64,000 nt of DNA, taken from NCBI GenBank assembly GCA_965279315.1, contig OZ257145.1, positions 1,488,001 to 1,552,000 on the forward strand. The letters run 5' to 3'. The notes beneath the pieces were generated by a model. It saw only the letters and a program-made list of their open reading frames with translations, made no database searches and had not been told where the DNA came from. The position numbers and the translations under genes are program-made. The DNA comes from JAPWJZ01 sp965279315. Lineage in GTDB: Bacteria; Pseudomonadota; Alphaproteobacteria; Micavibrionales; UBA2020. Positions 50,593 through 59,283 of this stretch are shown piece by piece (within the stretch, counting starts at the first letter, position 1; every line of letters begins with the position of its first letter).

Positions 50593-51261
50593 GTGACCGC
50601 CGCCGCGCCATTTTTTAATGCCACCGCAGAATCCGCCCGTCAGGCGGGCGAACGGTTGCTGGCCGAATTGCAGCGCAGCGATGCCGATATCAGCGCGGCG
50701 AAATTGCTGAACATGACGGGCACGCATGTCGATTACAGCCTTACGACAGAAAACGGTGAAACAGCCCTGCTGCTCGCCGCGCAAAAAGGGTTTTTCATCG
50801 CCGCCAGCCGCATGGTGGATTTTGGCGCAGATGTGAACAAGGCGGACAAATTCGGCTTCACGCCCTTCATGATGGCGGCATCGGGGAATGACCGCGATCT
50901 CGTCGATGCGCTGCTGGCGAAGAACGCCGACATCAATGCGCATAGTGCGGCGCGCGACACCGCCTTCACGCTGACAGGCGGGCAGGGGCATGATGCCATG
51001 CTGAAATACCTGATCGATAAAGGCGCGGGCTTCACCGATGCGGAGGCAATTCGCACCATTACCGAAGCAGCCGCGCGTGGCCATACAGCCGTGGTGAAAA
51101 CCATCAATAGTATTTTCGATGCACGGGAAGAGGCGCGTAGCCGCGCCGAAGCTGATGCCTTGCGGATGGAGCGTGAAAAGATGGCGACCATCGCCGATAC
51201 ATTCCGCCACGGCCCGCAGGGCAAAGTCGCTGCCCCCGGAACCGCGCGTTTCAAGCACTAG
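50593..51261 (+). CDS. Ankyrin-repeat protein
   Basis: A 222-residue protein with about three to four ankyrin repeats between residues 50 and 165: NGETALLLAAQKGFFIAASRMV, DFGADVNKADKFGFTPFMMAA, NDRDLVDALLAKNADINAHS and a weaker one after. A charged helix (AREEARSRAEADALRMEREK) follows. Ankyrins bind protein partners; the target is unknown. The frame opens at 50566, but AGGAA lies about 9 bases before a GTG at 50593, which I take as the start. No signal peptide. Confidence 0.8.
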   Translation: MTAAAPFFNATAESARQAGERLLAELQRSDADISAAKLLNMTGTHVDYSLTTENGETALLLAAQKGFFIAASRMVDFGADVNKADKFGFTPFMMAASGNDRDLVDALLAKNADINAHSAARDTAFTLTGGQGHDAMLKYLIDKGAGFTDAEAIRTITEAAARGHTAVVKTINSIFDAREEARSRAEADALRMEREKMATIADTFRHGPQGKVAAPGTARFKH

Positions 51262-51264
51262 GGA

Positions 51265-51552
51265 TTAGTGGATATCGTCGAAGTTACGCTCGTGATTGAT
51301 CTCGGGGTTCAGGCGTTCTTCCTCTGTCAGGTCATCGAATTTCTTGGTGACTTTATCGGCCTTCACCATTTTCTTGATGCCGCGTTCTGACCCGTAGAAA
51401 GCGTCACCCTCGAATTTTTCTTGCGCGCGGCGGTCTTCTTCATGGTCGACAGGCTCCGGCTGCGCTTCAAGGTTCTCGAAATCGAGACCGTTCAGGTGCA
51501 GCGTCTTGCGTTCGGTTTCCGTTGTATTTTCAGGGGTTTTGATGATGGGCAT
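51265..51552 (-). CDS. Small acidic hypothetical protein, 95 aa
   Basis: A hydrophilic, Glu/Asp-rich protein that is probably mostly disordered: PVDHEEDRRAQEKFEGDAF, KKFDDLTEEERLNPEIN. It has no Cys or hydrophobic segment. AGGAGA precedes the ATG by about 7 bases. It ends three bases from the convergent ankyrin gene. Function unknown. Confidence 0.65.
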   Translation of the reverse strand: MPIIKTPENTTETERKTLHLNGLDFENLEAQPEPVDHEEDRRAQEKFEGDAFYGSERGIKKMVKADKVTKKFDDLTEEERLNPEINHERNFDDIH

Positions 51553-51623
51553 GGCGAAATCTCCTGTTGCAGCGGGGAAAAGGCGGACAGGAGACTAATC
51601 GGCAGAGGGCGGGATAGTTCCGG

Positions 51624-52298
51624 TTATTCGCAGCGCAGCACGACAAAATGTCCCGCCCACTGCGTCTGGAAGCCGAGGCGGTTGTATAATGCTACCGCGC
51701 GGTCGTTATCGGTGCGGGAATGCAGGAACGGTTTTTCGCCGCGTGCCACAATGCCCTGCATCACGCGCATCATCACCGCCGCCGCATAACCGCGGCCTGT
51801 ATAATCGGGATGCGTGCAGACGGCGCTGACTTCGGTGTATCCCGGCACCTTCATCCGCTCTCCCGCCAGCGCCACAAGCTTGCTGTTCTGATAGATGCCG
51901 AAATAATCCCCCATTTCATGCGTGCGGCTGGTGAAGGGGCCGGGACGGGCGAGGGTGGTCAGCTCGATCATCTCCGCCGATTGCGCCGCGCCCAGCTGCA
52001 CGATCTCGGCCGCGCTTCCTTTGGCATCGGGGATGCCGTTATCGCACACCATGCGGATCAGCGGCGCGCCGGCCAGCACTTCCCATCCCTTGCGCGGCTG
52101 CCACGGCTCGCGCAGGAACAGCGCGGTCACGCCATTGCCCAGCAGGGCTGCCAGCGCGTCATGGTCGACCACGCCGTTTTCGAACCCGCTGAAGGGGGCG
52201 ACGTCGGGCATGAAACGCTTCACTTTGCCGTCACCCACGGCAAAGTGGGACTGGCGGGTGGTAAGCGCGGTCCAGATGATGTTGTCGGGCGGTTGCAT
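51624..52298 (-). CDS. GNAT-family N-acetyltransferase (FR47-like)
   Basis: A 224-residue protein. The acetyl-CoA site is in the C-terminal half: EVSAVCTHPDYTGRGYAAAVM (motif A with GRGYA), then FLHSRTDNDRAVALYNRLGF (motif B). The N-terminal half is a second, diverged GNAT-like region, as in FR47 proteins. The substrate is unknown. It is the last gene of a coupled run after the PBP and HxD genes, one base after the stop of the latter. Confidence 0.87.
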   Translation of the reverse strand: MQPPDNIIWTALTTRQSHFAVGDGKVKRFMPDVAPFSGFENGVVDHDALAALLGNGVTALFLREPWQPRKGWEVLAGAPLIRMVCDNGIPDAKGSAAEIVQLGAAQSAEMIELTTLARPGPFTSRTHEMGDYFGIYQNSKLVALAGERMKVPGYTEVSAVCTHPDYTGRGYAAAVMMRVMQGIVARGEKPFLHSRTDNDRAVALYNRLGFQTQWAGHFVVLRCE

Positions 52299-52299
52299 G

Positions 52300-52998
52300 T
52301 CAGCTGATCAATAACAGGCGCGGCGGGCGGCCGTCAACGGTGTCGGGCGCGCGGTGGATGCAGGGCGCGACGGGGCTGCCCGGATATTCGACCGCGATGC
52401 GCCACATATTGCCGATGCCGAAGGAGTATCGCACAGCATCCGGCAGCGGGGCGTAATGCAGGTCATAGCAATTCTCGCGCAGGTATTCCCCGAAATCGCC
52501 GCCGCCTTCCGCCGCGAATAAATCCTGCAATTTTTCCAGCGTGGCGGGATCGTCGATGCGGCGTTGCGCGGAGGCATTGTCCAGCCCCTCGCTCGCCGCT
52601 TCGTTGTAACTGCACAGGTAGGTATCGGCGGCAACCGGCGCGCGGTCGGCATGGAAGGAATAAACATCCGTCGGCACCGCATTGCTATCATCGCGGGAAT
52701 AGCGCGGCACGCATTCAAGGCTGGGCTGTAATCCGCGTTCCTGCAGCAACCGGCGGTCGGCCAGCAGCATGGCGGCGGCAATGCGCCCCTGTTCGCTCAG
52801 GCGCAGGCGCAGGCTTTCAATCGCTTCTTCGTCCAGCGACACAATATCTTTCCCGCCCTGCAGCAACGCCGCGATTTCATCGAAATTGCCGGGCAGTTGC
52901 CGCGCCCAGCAGATCGCATTCACCTCCGGCCCGAAGGATGCGTTGACCAGCGCATCGAAACTGTCGACGACGCGTATGCGGCTTGTGGCGGGAGTCAT
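52300..52998 (-). CDS. Hypothetical protein with HxD...H motif, DUF1826-like
   Basis: A 232-residue protein. It resembles DUF1826 in the second half: VYSFHADRAP with H116 and D118, YLCSYNEAA, and CIHRAPDT with H215 followed by RPPRLLLIS with R227. HxD, a distal His and an Arg about 12 residues later are the layout of 2-oxoglutarate/Fe(II) oxygenases, so an oxygenase role is possible, but the fold is unproven. Its start overlaps the PBP stop (TAATG) and it precedes the GNAT gene, implying a three-gene unit. Confidence 0.65.
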   Translation of the reverse strand: MTPATSRIRVVDSFDALVNASFGPEVNAICWARQLPGNFDEIAALLQGGKDIVSLDEEAIESLRLRLSEQGRIAAAMLLADRRLLQERGLQPSLECVPRYSRDDSNAVPTDVYSFHADRAPVAADTYLCSYNEAASEGLDNASAQRRIDDPATLEKLQDLFAAEGGGDFGEYLRENCYDLHYAPLPDAVRYSFGIGNMWRIAVEYPGSPVAPCIHRAPDTVDGRPPRLLLIS

Positions 52999-55900
52999 TA
53001 CAGCGTGGCGGCCTTCGGCGGTTTCGGCTGCTTGACGGGCGCGGGCGGCTGAAGCGTTGCGACCTTGGCGGGATCGACGCCATAAGCCTTGTCCAGCACA
53101 GGGCGCACGGCGGGGATCGCTGCCTTGAACACCGAAGCGGCGAGCGCGCTCGTGAACTTATGCTTGCCGGCGTCCGGGCCATCGACATAGGCGACGACGG
53201 TGCCATAGAAACGGTCGTCAATCGCGAACACGAATGTCGCCGTGCGGTTCTTCGCCTCCGACGATGTCACGCCGCCGCCCTTGGCAAAGGTCTGCTGGCG
53301 GTTGTCGCCCGTGCCGGTCTTGCCGCCGACGGGCAGGATGCGGCCATCGCTGAGGACGACCGATTTATTGGCGCGGCGGGCGGTGCCTTCCTCCACCACG
53401 CCGTTCATTTCGCGGCGGGCGAGTTTGGCCACTTCTGCGGGCAGAACGCGTTTGCCTTCCGGATGCTTGGGCAGGAAATCGAGCGCATAGGGCGTATCGG
53501 CGGCGAAGCTGATTTCCTCGAACTTGATGGCAGGCTTCAGCACGCCGCCATTCTGGATGATGCCGGACAGCGTTGCCAGCGCAGCGGGCGTATCGCCCGA
53601 CGACCCGAGCGCGGACGCATAGGACGGCACCATCTTATCGAACGAATAGCCGAGGTTTTTCCACGTCGCATGGATATGCGTGAACGCCTCTTTTTCCAGC
53701 ATGATGCGGATGCGCGTGTTCTGCGCCTCGATCTTGTCGGGTTTCATCAGCCATTTATAAGTCACGATGCGCGCATCGGCAGATGCCTTCACCGCGTCGC
53801 TCCAGCCCGCATCCGGGGATTTCGCGCGATGTTCGGCCAGCCACAAGGCCAGCGGATGCACGCCCGTGATGTAACCGCGGTCGTTCAGGTCGAACTTGCC
53901 GGGCGCGTAATCGTCATACAGTTTCTGGAAGTTTGTGTTGTCGCCGATATTCGTGCCTTCCTTGCGGATGAAGGCCTCCATCTTTTCAACCGGCGCATCG
54001 GGGAACACGGAACGGTAAACGACGGCAAGGTGCGTGCCCGTGCGTTTCGTTTTCGCGGCCAGCATCGTGGCGGTTTCGTCGGGCGATTTGTCTTTCTGTT
54101 CGCCCCATGCGCGCCACAGGAATGTCGTGCCTTCGGCATGGATGAACTGCTCCAGGTATTTCTGGCGCAGCGGGTTGCCGGGGTTTTCGTAGATATCGGC
54201 GCTGACATCCATTTTCTGCGACTGCGTGTAGTAAACGATATCCTTCATCATGCGGATGAACGACAGGTTGACCGAGTGGTGGAACGCGTCCTTGACGTTA
54301 TAGGATTTATAGTTTTCCGACGATTCAAAGTTGTCAAATGTATGCACGCCGCCACCGGTGAAGAACCGCTCGCCGGGGTTGCCGGAATAGGTGCGCTCCA
54401 GCGACGCCTCCAGCATTGCCTCCAGCGATTTGTCGGTCGCGGGGTTGGCAAGGTAATCAATCGCCCAGCGCGACAGGTTGTCGTCGCGCAGGACGTGGAT
54501 ATTGTGCAGCGCCTCGGCATCGATGCCGCTGAATTTCTTGTGCATGTCCGACATCGCTTCGAGGTATGAAACGAGGGTGCGCAATTTCGCGGTGGAGCCC
54601 AGTTCCAGCTTCGTGCCTTCGTTGATGTTCAGCGCGCCGTCGAAATTGTCGGCCTGCACGCGCAGCACGTTCGTGCCGTCGGGCTGTTTTTCATACAGGG
54701 TGAAGGAATAACGCAACTGGTCTGCAAGGGCAGGGTTCAGCAGCTGGAACCCCGTCAAGCCGTTCTTCGCCGCGATTTCGGGGTCGGACAGGCTGTGCAG
54801 CAGTTTTGTCACGGCTTCGTCGGCGCGCGCATCGATGGTGGTGCGCGCTGTGATGTCAAGGCGGTTGAGGGCATAAATATCCTTCACGCCCAGGTCGCGC
54901 ATCAGGTTGATCTGCAGCGCCTCGATCGATTTCTGGCGCGCTTCCTCCGTCACGCGCGATGCGCGCACGGGTTTGACGAATTCGGGGTGCGCGGCCAGCA
55001 CGGCGTCCCTCATGCGGGGGCTGATGATGCCCTGCTCGGTCAGCTTCGGCAGGTAGAAATCGACACGCTCATCCAGCTCGGCGCGTTCCTTCAACAGATA
55101 TGCGGAGGGCTTCGTCACAGACATCACAAGGCGCAGGGCCTGGCGGTAGGCATCCGCCGCGCGTTTCAGTTCGGCATCGTCCATCTGAGCATCGGGTTTT
55201 TTCAGCAGCCGGTTGGTTTCCGCAAAGTCTGCGCCGAACCATGCCACCATGCCGTCGCCGAAACCGGTGATCTCGCCCGCGCCGGGGAAGGAAGACAGGG
55301 GGATCGAGTTGAGGTAATCCAGCACGATGCGCTCGCCCGCCTCGCGCGTGTCGCGGCCGTTCGTGTAGTTGCGCGTCGATGCCGTCATCATCTGTTCCAG
55401 CTTTTCCTTGCCGGTGCGCGTGATGCCGTCGGGCGAATGGCGGAATTTTTCCGTCTGCGTCGCCAGCGTCGATCCGCCGGGCGCATTGCCGCCGATATGC
55501 AGTTTTTTCAGCAGCTGGTCGCGCGCGGCCCTGGCGAAGCGGCCCCAGTTGATCGCGTTGTTATGCGTGTTGGCCTGTTTTTCGATCAGCTGGCGGTCCT
55601 CGACGAACAGCAGGCTTTGCGCCAGCACGGGCGGGATGCTGTCAAAATCGGCATAGACCTGACGGGGAAAGCGCGCATCGAACAATGTTTGCGCATTGCC
55701 GTCGACCAGCTTCAGCCCGGCCTGCGCCTTTTCGTTATAGATGGGGAACAGCTGCAGCCCCGCAATCTTGCGGTCCTGCCATTCTGTTTCTTTCTGCACC
55801 TCGAAACCGCGCGCGGTCAGGCGTTCGCGGAATTGCAGCGTCTGCGTGTAACCCATGCGCTCGTCATAAGGGCCGGCGGCGGGGGGCGCGACAGTAGGGC

Positions 55901-56312
55901 TCGATTGCTGCGTCTCGGTAAATGTTTTCCCCTCCGCCACGCTGGTGAAGAAATGCGATTGCAGGTAAGACGTTTTGATTTCCGCATAGACGCCGGTGCC
56001 GATCACCGCGCTCGCCGTGCCGATCGCCGCCACGCGGTGCACCCAGCGGGGCAGTTCGCGGTACCATTTCGCGGTGCTCTTGGCGCGCTTGCCGACTTCC
56101 GATGCGCCGGATGACAGCATTGACGCGCCTGTTGACAGCGCGGCAGAGCCCGCATGGACGATGGATGATCCTGTCGACAGCAGGGACGATTTGAACGACG
56201 GCGGCGCGGGCGGCAGCGGGGGCGCAGGCGTTTCTGTCGTGCTGGATTCAGGGGATTCTGGTTCCCGTTCGGCGGGCGTTTCGAGGTCGCGTTTATCGTC
56301 TTCGTTCGACAT
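52998..56312 (-). CDS. Large bifunctional penicillin-binding protein (GT51 + transpeptidase)
   Basis: A 1104-residue class A PBP-like protein. A 90-residue Pro/Ser-rich cytosolic tail precedes one membrane helix (about 93-110). The glycosyltransferase has LLFVEDRQ with E238 and GGSTLATQ at 279-286. The transpeptidase has STAK at 573-576, SVN at 680-682 and KTG at 998-1000. The gap between SVN and KTG is about 315 residues, much longer than in usual PBPs, so there is a large insertion there. The segment after EDR is also diverged. It ends KQPKPPKAATL. It would build peptidoglycan at the inner membrane. It is first in a coupled run with the HxD and GNAT genes. Confidence 0.88.
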   Translation of the reverse strand: MSNEDDKRDLETPAEREPESPESSTTETPAPPLPPAPPSFKSSLLSTGSSIVHAGSAALSTGASMLSSGASEVGKRAKSTAKWYRELPRWVHRVAAIGTASAVIGTGVYAEIKTSYLQSHFFTSVAEGKTFTETQQSSPTVAPPAAGPYDERMGYTQTLQFRERLTARGFEVQKETEWQDRKIAGLQLFPIYNEKAQAGLKLVDGNAQTLFDARFPRQVYADFDSIPPVLAQSLLFVEDRQLIEKQANTHNNAINWGRFARAARDQLLKKLHIGGNAPGGSTLATQTEKFRHSPDGITRTGKEKLEQMMTASTRNYTNGRDTREAGERIVLDYLNSIPLSSFPGAGEITGFGDGMVAWFGADFAETNRLLKKPDAQMDDAELKRAADAYRQALRLVMSVTKPSAYLLKERAELDERVDFYLPKLTEQGIISPRMRDAVLAAHPEFVKPVRASRVTEEARQKSIEALQINLMRDLGVKDIYALNRLDITARTTIDARADEAVTKLLHSLSDPEIAAKNGLTGFQLLNPALADQLRYSFTLYEKQPDGTNVLRVQADNFDGALNINEGTKLELGSTAKLRTLVSYLEAMSDMHKKFSGIDAEALHNIHVLRDDNLSRWAIDYLANPATDKSLEAMLEASLERTYSGNPGERFFTGGGVHTFDNFESSENYKSYNVKDAFHHSVNLSFIRMMKDIVYYTQSQKMDVSADIYENPGNPLRQKYLEQFIHAEGTTFLWRAWGEQKDKSPDETATMLAAKTKRTGTHLAVVYRSVFPDAPVEKMEAFIRKEGTNIGDNTNFQKLYDDYAPGKFDLNDRGYITGVHPLALWLAEHRAKSPDAGWSDAVKASADARIVTYKWLMKPDKIEAQNTRIRIMLEKEAFTHIHATWKNLGYSFDKMVPSYASALGSSGDTPAALATLSGIIQNGGVLKPAIKFEEISFAADTPYALDFLPKHPEGKRVLPAEVAKLARREMNGVVEEGTARRANKSVVLSDGRILPVGGKTGTGDNRQQTFAKGGGVTSSEAKNRTATFVFAIDDRFYGTVVAYVDGPDAGKHKFTSALAASVFKAAIPAVRPVLDKAYGVDPAKVATLQPPAPVKQPKPPKAATL

Positions 56313-56419
56313 GGTTGCCGAGACTCCAGAGTGGTAAATATATATCTTATGTGAAAGAACCTATACCGCCACTAGAGTTTATGCAAACGAAAACCACTAA
56401 AGTTAATGTATTGAAATAC

Positions 56420-57574
56420 TTAGGCTATTTTTTGCGCGCGTTCCCTGCTTGCCAAAACCAGCAATAAACCTGCCAGTGAGAGCCCCGATCCGGCCAGTGC
56501 AATCGCCGGATAGCCAAGGTTCAAACTGATCACCCCCGCACCCAGCGCCGCCCCCAGCGCATTGCCAAGGTTGAACGCCCCGATATTGACGGATGCCGCC
56601 ACGTTCGGCGCATCGGCGGCGGTCGTCATCACGCGCATCTGCAGCGGCGGCACCAGCGCAAAGGTCGCAACGCCCCAGGCAAAGATGGAAATCGCGGCGG
56701 GTATCGGCCATTGCATGACGCCCGCAAAAATAACCAGCAGGATGGTAAGCGCAACCAGGGTCGTGATCAGCGTCCCATCGACCGATTTATCGGCAAACCT
56801 GCCGCCCAGCCAGTTGCCGACCGTCAGGCCCACGCCGTACAGCACCAGCATCGCGGTGATGAATTGCGTCGATGCGCCTGTCGCATCGCGCAGGATCGGC
56901 GCGATATAGGTGAAGACGGTGAACATCGCGCCCGAGCTTAAAACCGTGACCGCCAATGCCAGCATCACGGCAGGGCGGCGCAGCGCGCGCAGTTCATCAC
57001 GCATGTTGATGTCGCCATTCGCGGCGATTTTGGGCAGGGCAAGCGCGAGCGCCGCCATCGCGGCAGCGCCCAGCGCGGTAATCCCCCAGAACGCCGCGCG
57101 CCAGCCGAACTGGTTGCCGACCCATGTCGCCAGCGGCACGCCGCCCACATTCGCAATCGTCAGCCCCATGAACATCGCGGCAACCGCGCCCGCGCGCTTG
57201 TTGGCGGGCACCAGCCCCGCCGCCACGACAGACCCGACGCCGAAAAATGCGCCGTGGTTCAGCGATGTCACCAGCCGCGAGAACAGCAGCATGTCGTAAT
57301 TCGTCGAAATGGCGGACAGGAAATTGCCGAGGGTGAAAATGCCCATCAACCCGATCAGCAGGTTTTTGCGCGGTATCTTGCCCGTCGCCAGCGTCATCAC
57401 CGGCGCGCCCAGCATCACCCCCACCGCATACGCCGTCACCAGCAGCCCCGCAACCGGGATGGACACCCGCAAGTCATCGGCGATCAGCGGCAGCAGCCCC
57501 ATCGGCGAAAATTCCGTGACGCCGATGCCGAACGCGCCAATCGCCAGCGCAAAAAGGGGTGGGTTGAATTTCAT
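56420..57574 (-). CDS. MFS transporter (AraJ/NepI-like drug:H+ antiporter)
   Basis: A 384-residue 12-helix major facilitator. The N-terminus ALAIGAFGIGVTEFSPMGLL and the motif LVTAYAVGVMLGAPVMTLATGKIPRK are typical of the DHA1 AraJ/NepI/YdhP group. It likely exports sugars, nucleosides or drugs; the substrate is not readable. The ATG at 57574 has GGAGAGACCAG upstream; the longer open frame to 57646 has no site. Confidence 0.9.
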   Translation of the reverse strand: MKFNPPLFALAIGAFGIGVTEFSPMGLLPLIADDLRVSIPVAGLLVTAYAVGVMLGAPVMTLATGKIPRKNLLIGLMGIFTLGNFLSAISTNYDMLLFSRLVTSLNHGAFFGVGSVVAAGLVPANKRAGAVAAMFMGLTIANVGGVPLATWVGNQFGWRAAFWGITALGAAAMAALALALPKIAANGDINMRDELRALRRPAVMLALAVTVLSSGAMFTVFTYIAPILRDATGASTQFITAMLVLYGVGLTVGNWLGGRFADKSVDGTLITTLVALTILLVIFAGVMQWPIPAAISIFAWGVATFALVPPLQMRVMTTAADAPNVAASVNIGAFNLGNALGAALGAGVISLNLGYPAIALAGSGLSLAGLLLVLASRERAQKIA

Positions 57575-57687
57575 CTGGTCTCTCCGGTGTTTCAGCGCCG
57601 CTGATATAGGCGCAGCCGCCGCACATGAAAGGGGGCACGCGCGCAAATTGCGGTTGAGGTTTATCGTGCGGGAATGAAGGGGAAAAA

Positions 57688-57762
57688 TGGTGCCGTTGAT
57701 GGGATTTGAACCCGCGACCTCCCGCTTACGAAGCGGATGCTCTACCCCTGAGCTACAACGGC
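57688..57762 (-). tRNA. tRNA-Thr, anticodon CGT
   Basis: The minus strand folds as a full cloverleaf: acceptor GCCGTTG/CAACGGC, D-arm with AGCTCAGGGGTAGAGC, anticodon loop TTCGTAA (anticodon CGT, reads ACG), T-arm GCGGGTTCAAATCCC, discriminator A and encoded CCA. Length with CCA is 75 bases. Confidence 0.95.
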
Positions 57763-57931
57763 ATCAGGGACGCAACATAAGGGAAAGCGTGGCGGTTTTC
57801 AAGCATGGAATCTGCGCGGGTGGTCGCGCGCTTGTCCAAAAAATCCTTTAAAATCAACGAAAGTCCTCGGCGGGGTTGCTTTATTAACCAGCGGCATGTC
57901 AATTTGGGCGGAAATAACGGAGTGAATACCC

Positions 57932-59280
57932 ATGATCGACCCGAAACAATTCTTTGCCGAGAACCCCGATGTCGAGACGCTCGAGGCGTTTGTCGTCGAT
58001 GTCAGCGGCATCCTGCGCGGCAAGAAAATGCCCCGCCAGAACGCGGACAAGCTGTTCAAGGGCGGCGTGCGCATGCCGCGCTCCGCCTTCGCGGTCGATA
58101 TCTGGGGGCAGGACGTGCCCGCTGCGCAGCTGATCATCGAAACGGGCGACAATGACGGCGTCTGCTATCCGGTCAAGAATTCGCTGCGCATGGTGCCGTG
58201 GCTGAAAAACACGGCGCAGGTGATGCTGACGATGAAGGAGCCCGACGGGCGCCCGTTCTTCGGCGACAGTCGCCAGGTCTTAAAAAAAATCGTCGGCCTT
58301 TACGCGAAAAAAGGCTGGACGCCCGTTGTGGCGGCGGAGCTGGAATTCTACCTGCTCGACGCGCAGATGGATGAACGCGGCAATCCTCAACCTCCTTTAA
58401 GCCCCGTTCGGGCAAACGCTCCAACGCGGCGCACCTGTTCAGCATTTCCGAGATCACCGAATTCGACAACGTGCTGGGCGGCATTTCCAAGGCCTGCGAC
58501 ATGCAGGGCATCCCCGCCGATGCCTGCATCTCGGAAAACGGGCCCGGGCAGTATGAAATCAACCTATATCACGTGCCGGATGCGCTGGCCGCCGCCGACC
58601 ATGCGACGCTGATGAAGCGCGTTGTGCGCGGCGTCGCGCGCAAACACGGTTTCGATGCGACCTTCATGGCGAAGCCCTACGGCAACGAGGCCGGCAACGG
58701 CATGCACGTCCACTTCAGCGTGCTGGATAAAAAGGGCAAGAACATTTTCGCCGGGAAAGATTACAAAGGTTCGCCGTCGCTGCGCCATGCGCTGGGCGGT
58801 CTGCTGAAACACATGGGCGACACGACCGCGATCTTTGCGCCCAACTTCAACTCGTACCGCCGCTTTGCGGTGGGCAGCCATGCGCCGACGGCGGTCGCGT
58901 GGGGCTACGACAACCGCACCGCGGCCTGCCGCGTGCCCGCCGCCGATATCGACGCCACGCGCATCGAACACCGCGTCGCGGGCGGCGACACCAACCCCTA
59001 TCTTTGCATCGCCGCGATCCTGGCGGCGGCCTATGATGGGCTCGTGAACCAGCTGGACCCCGGCCCGCCCGCCACCGGCAACATCTATAACTCGAAAGCC
59101 AAGCGCCTGCCCAACGCATGGGAAACCGCGCTGGAACTGTTCGAAGGCTCGAAATTCATCAAGAAATATTTCGGCGAAAATTACCAGCGCATGTACCTTG
59201 CCTGCAAATTGCAGGAACAGGACATCATCGACCGCCAGGTCAGCTCTCTCGAATACGACACCTATCTCAGGGATATCTAA
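57932..59280 (+). pseudogene. puuA: Glutamine synthetase-like gamma-glutamylpolyamine synthetase, frameshifted
   Basis: Two frames together give one protein of the glutamine synthetase/PuuA family, which ligates glutamate to putrescine or another amine. The first frame (from the ATG at 57932) carries FVVDVSGILRGKKMP and ELEFYLLD and continues correctly to NPQPPLSP. The reading then must shift by -1 near 58404-58408 to continue SGKRSNAAHLFSISEITEFD and the rest: GNEAGNGMHVHFS, SYRRFAVGSHAPTAVAWGYD, RIEHRVAGG. A single missing base (AGCCCCGTTCG in place of, for example, AGCCCGCGTTCG) explains it. Catalytic residues are intact on both sides. It may be a recent mutation or a base-call error. puuB-like follows directly. 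Confidence 0.82.
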
Positions 59281-59283
59281 ATC

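Noticed and set aside
58390..58412. Programmed -1 frameshifting in the puuA-like gene
   Set aside because: No X-XXY-YYZ slippery heptamer or obvious downstream structure at the shift, and this family does not use frameshifting. A lost base is simpler.
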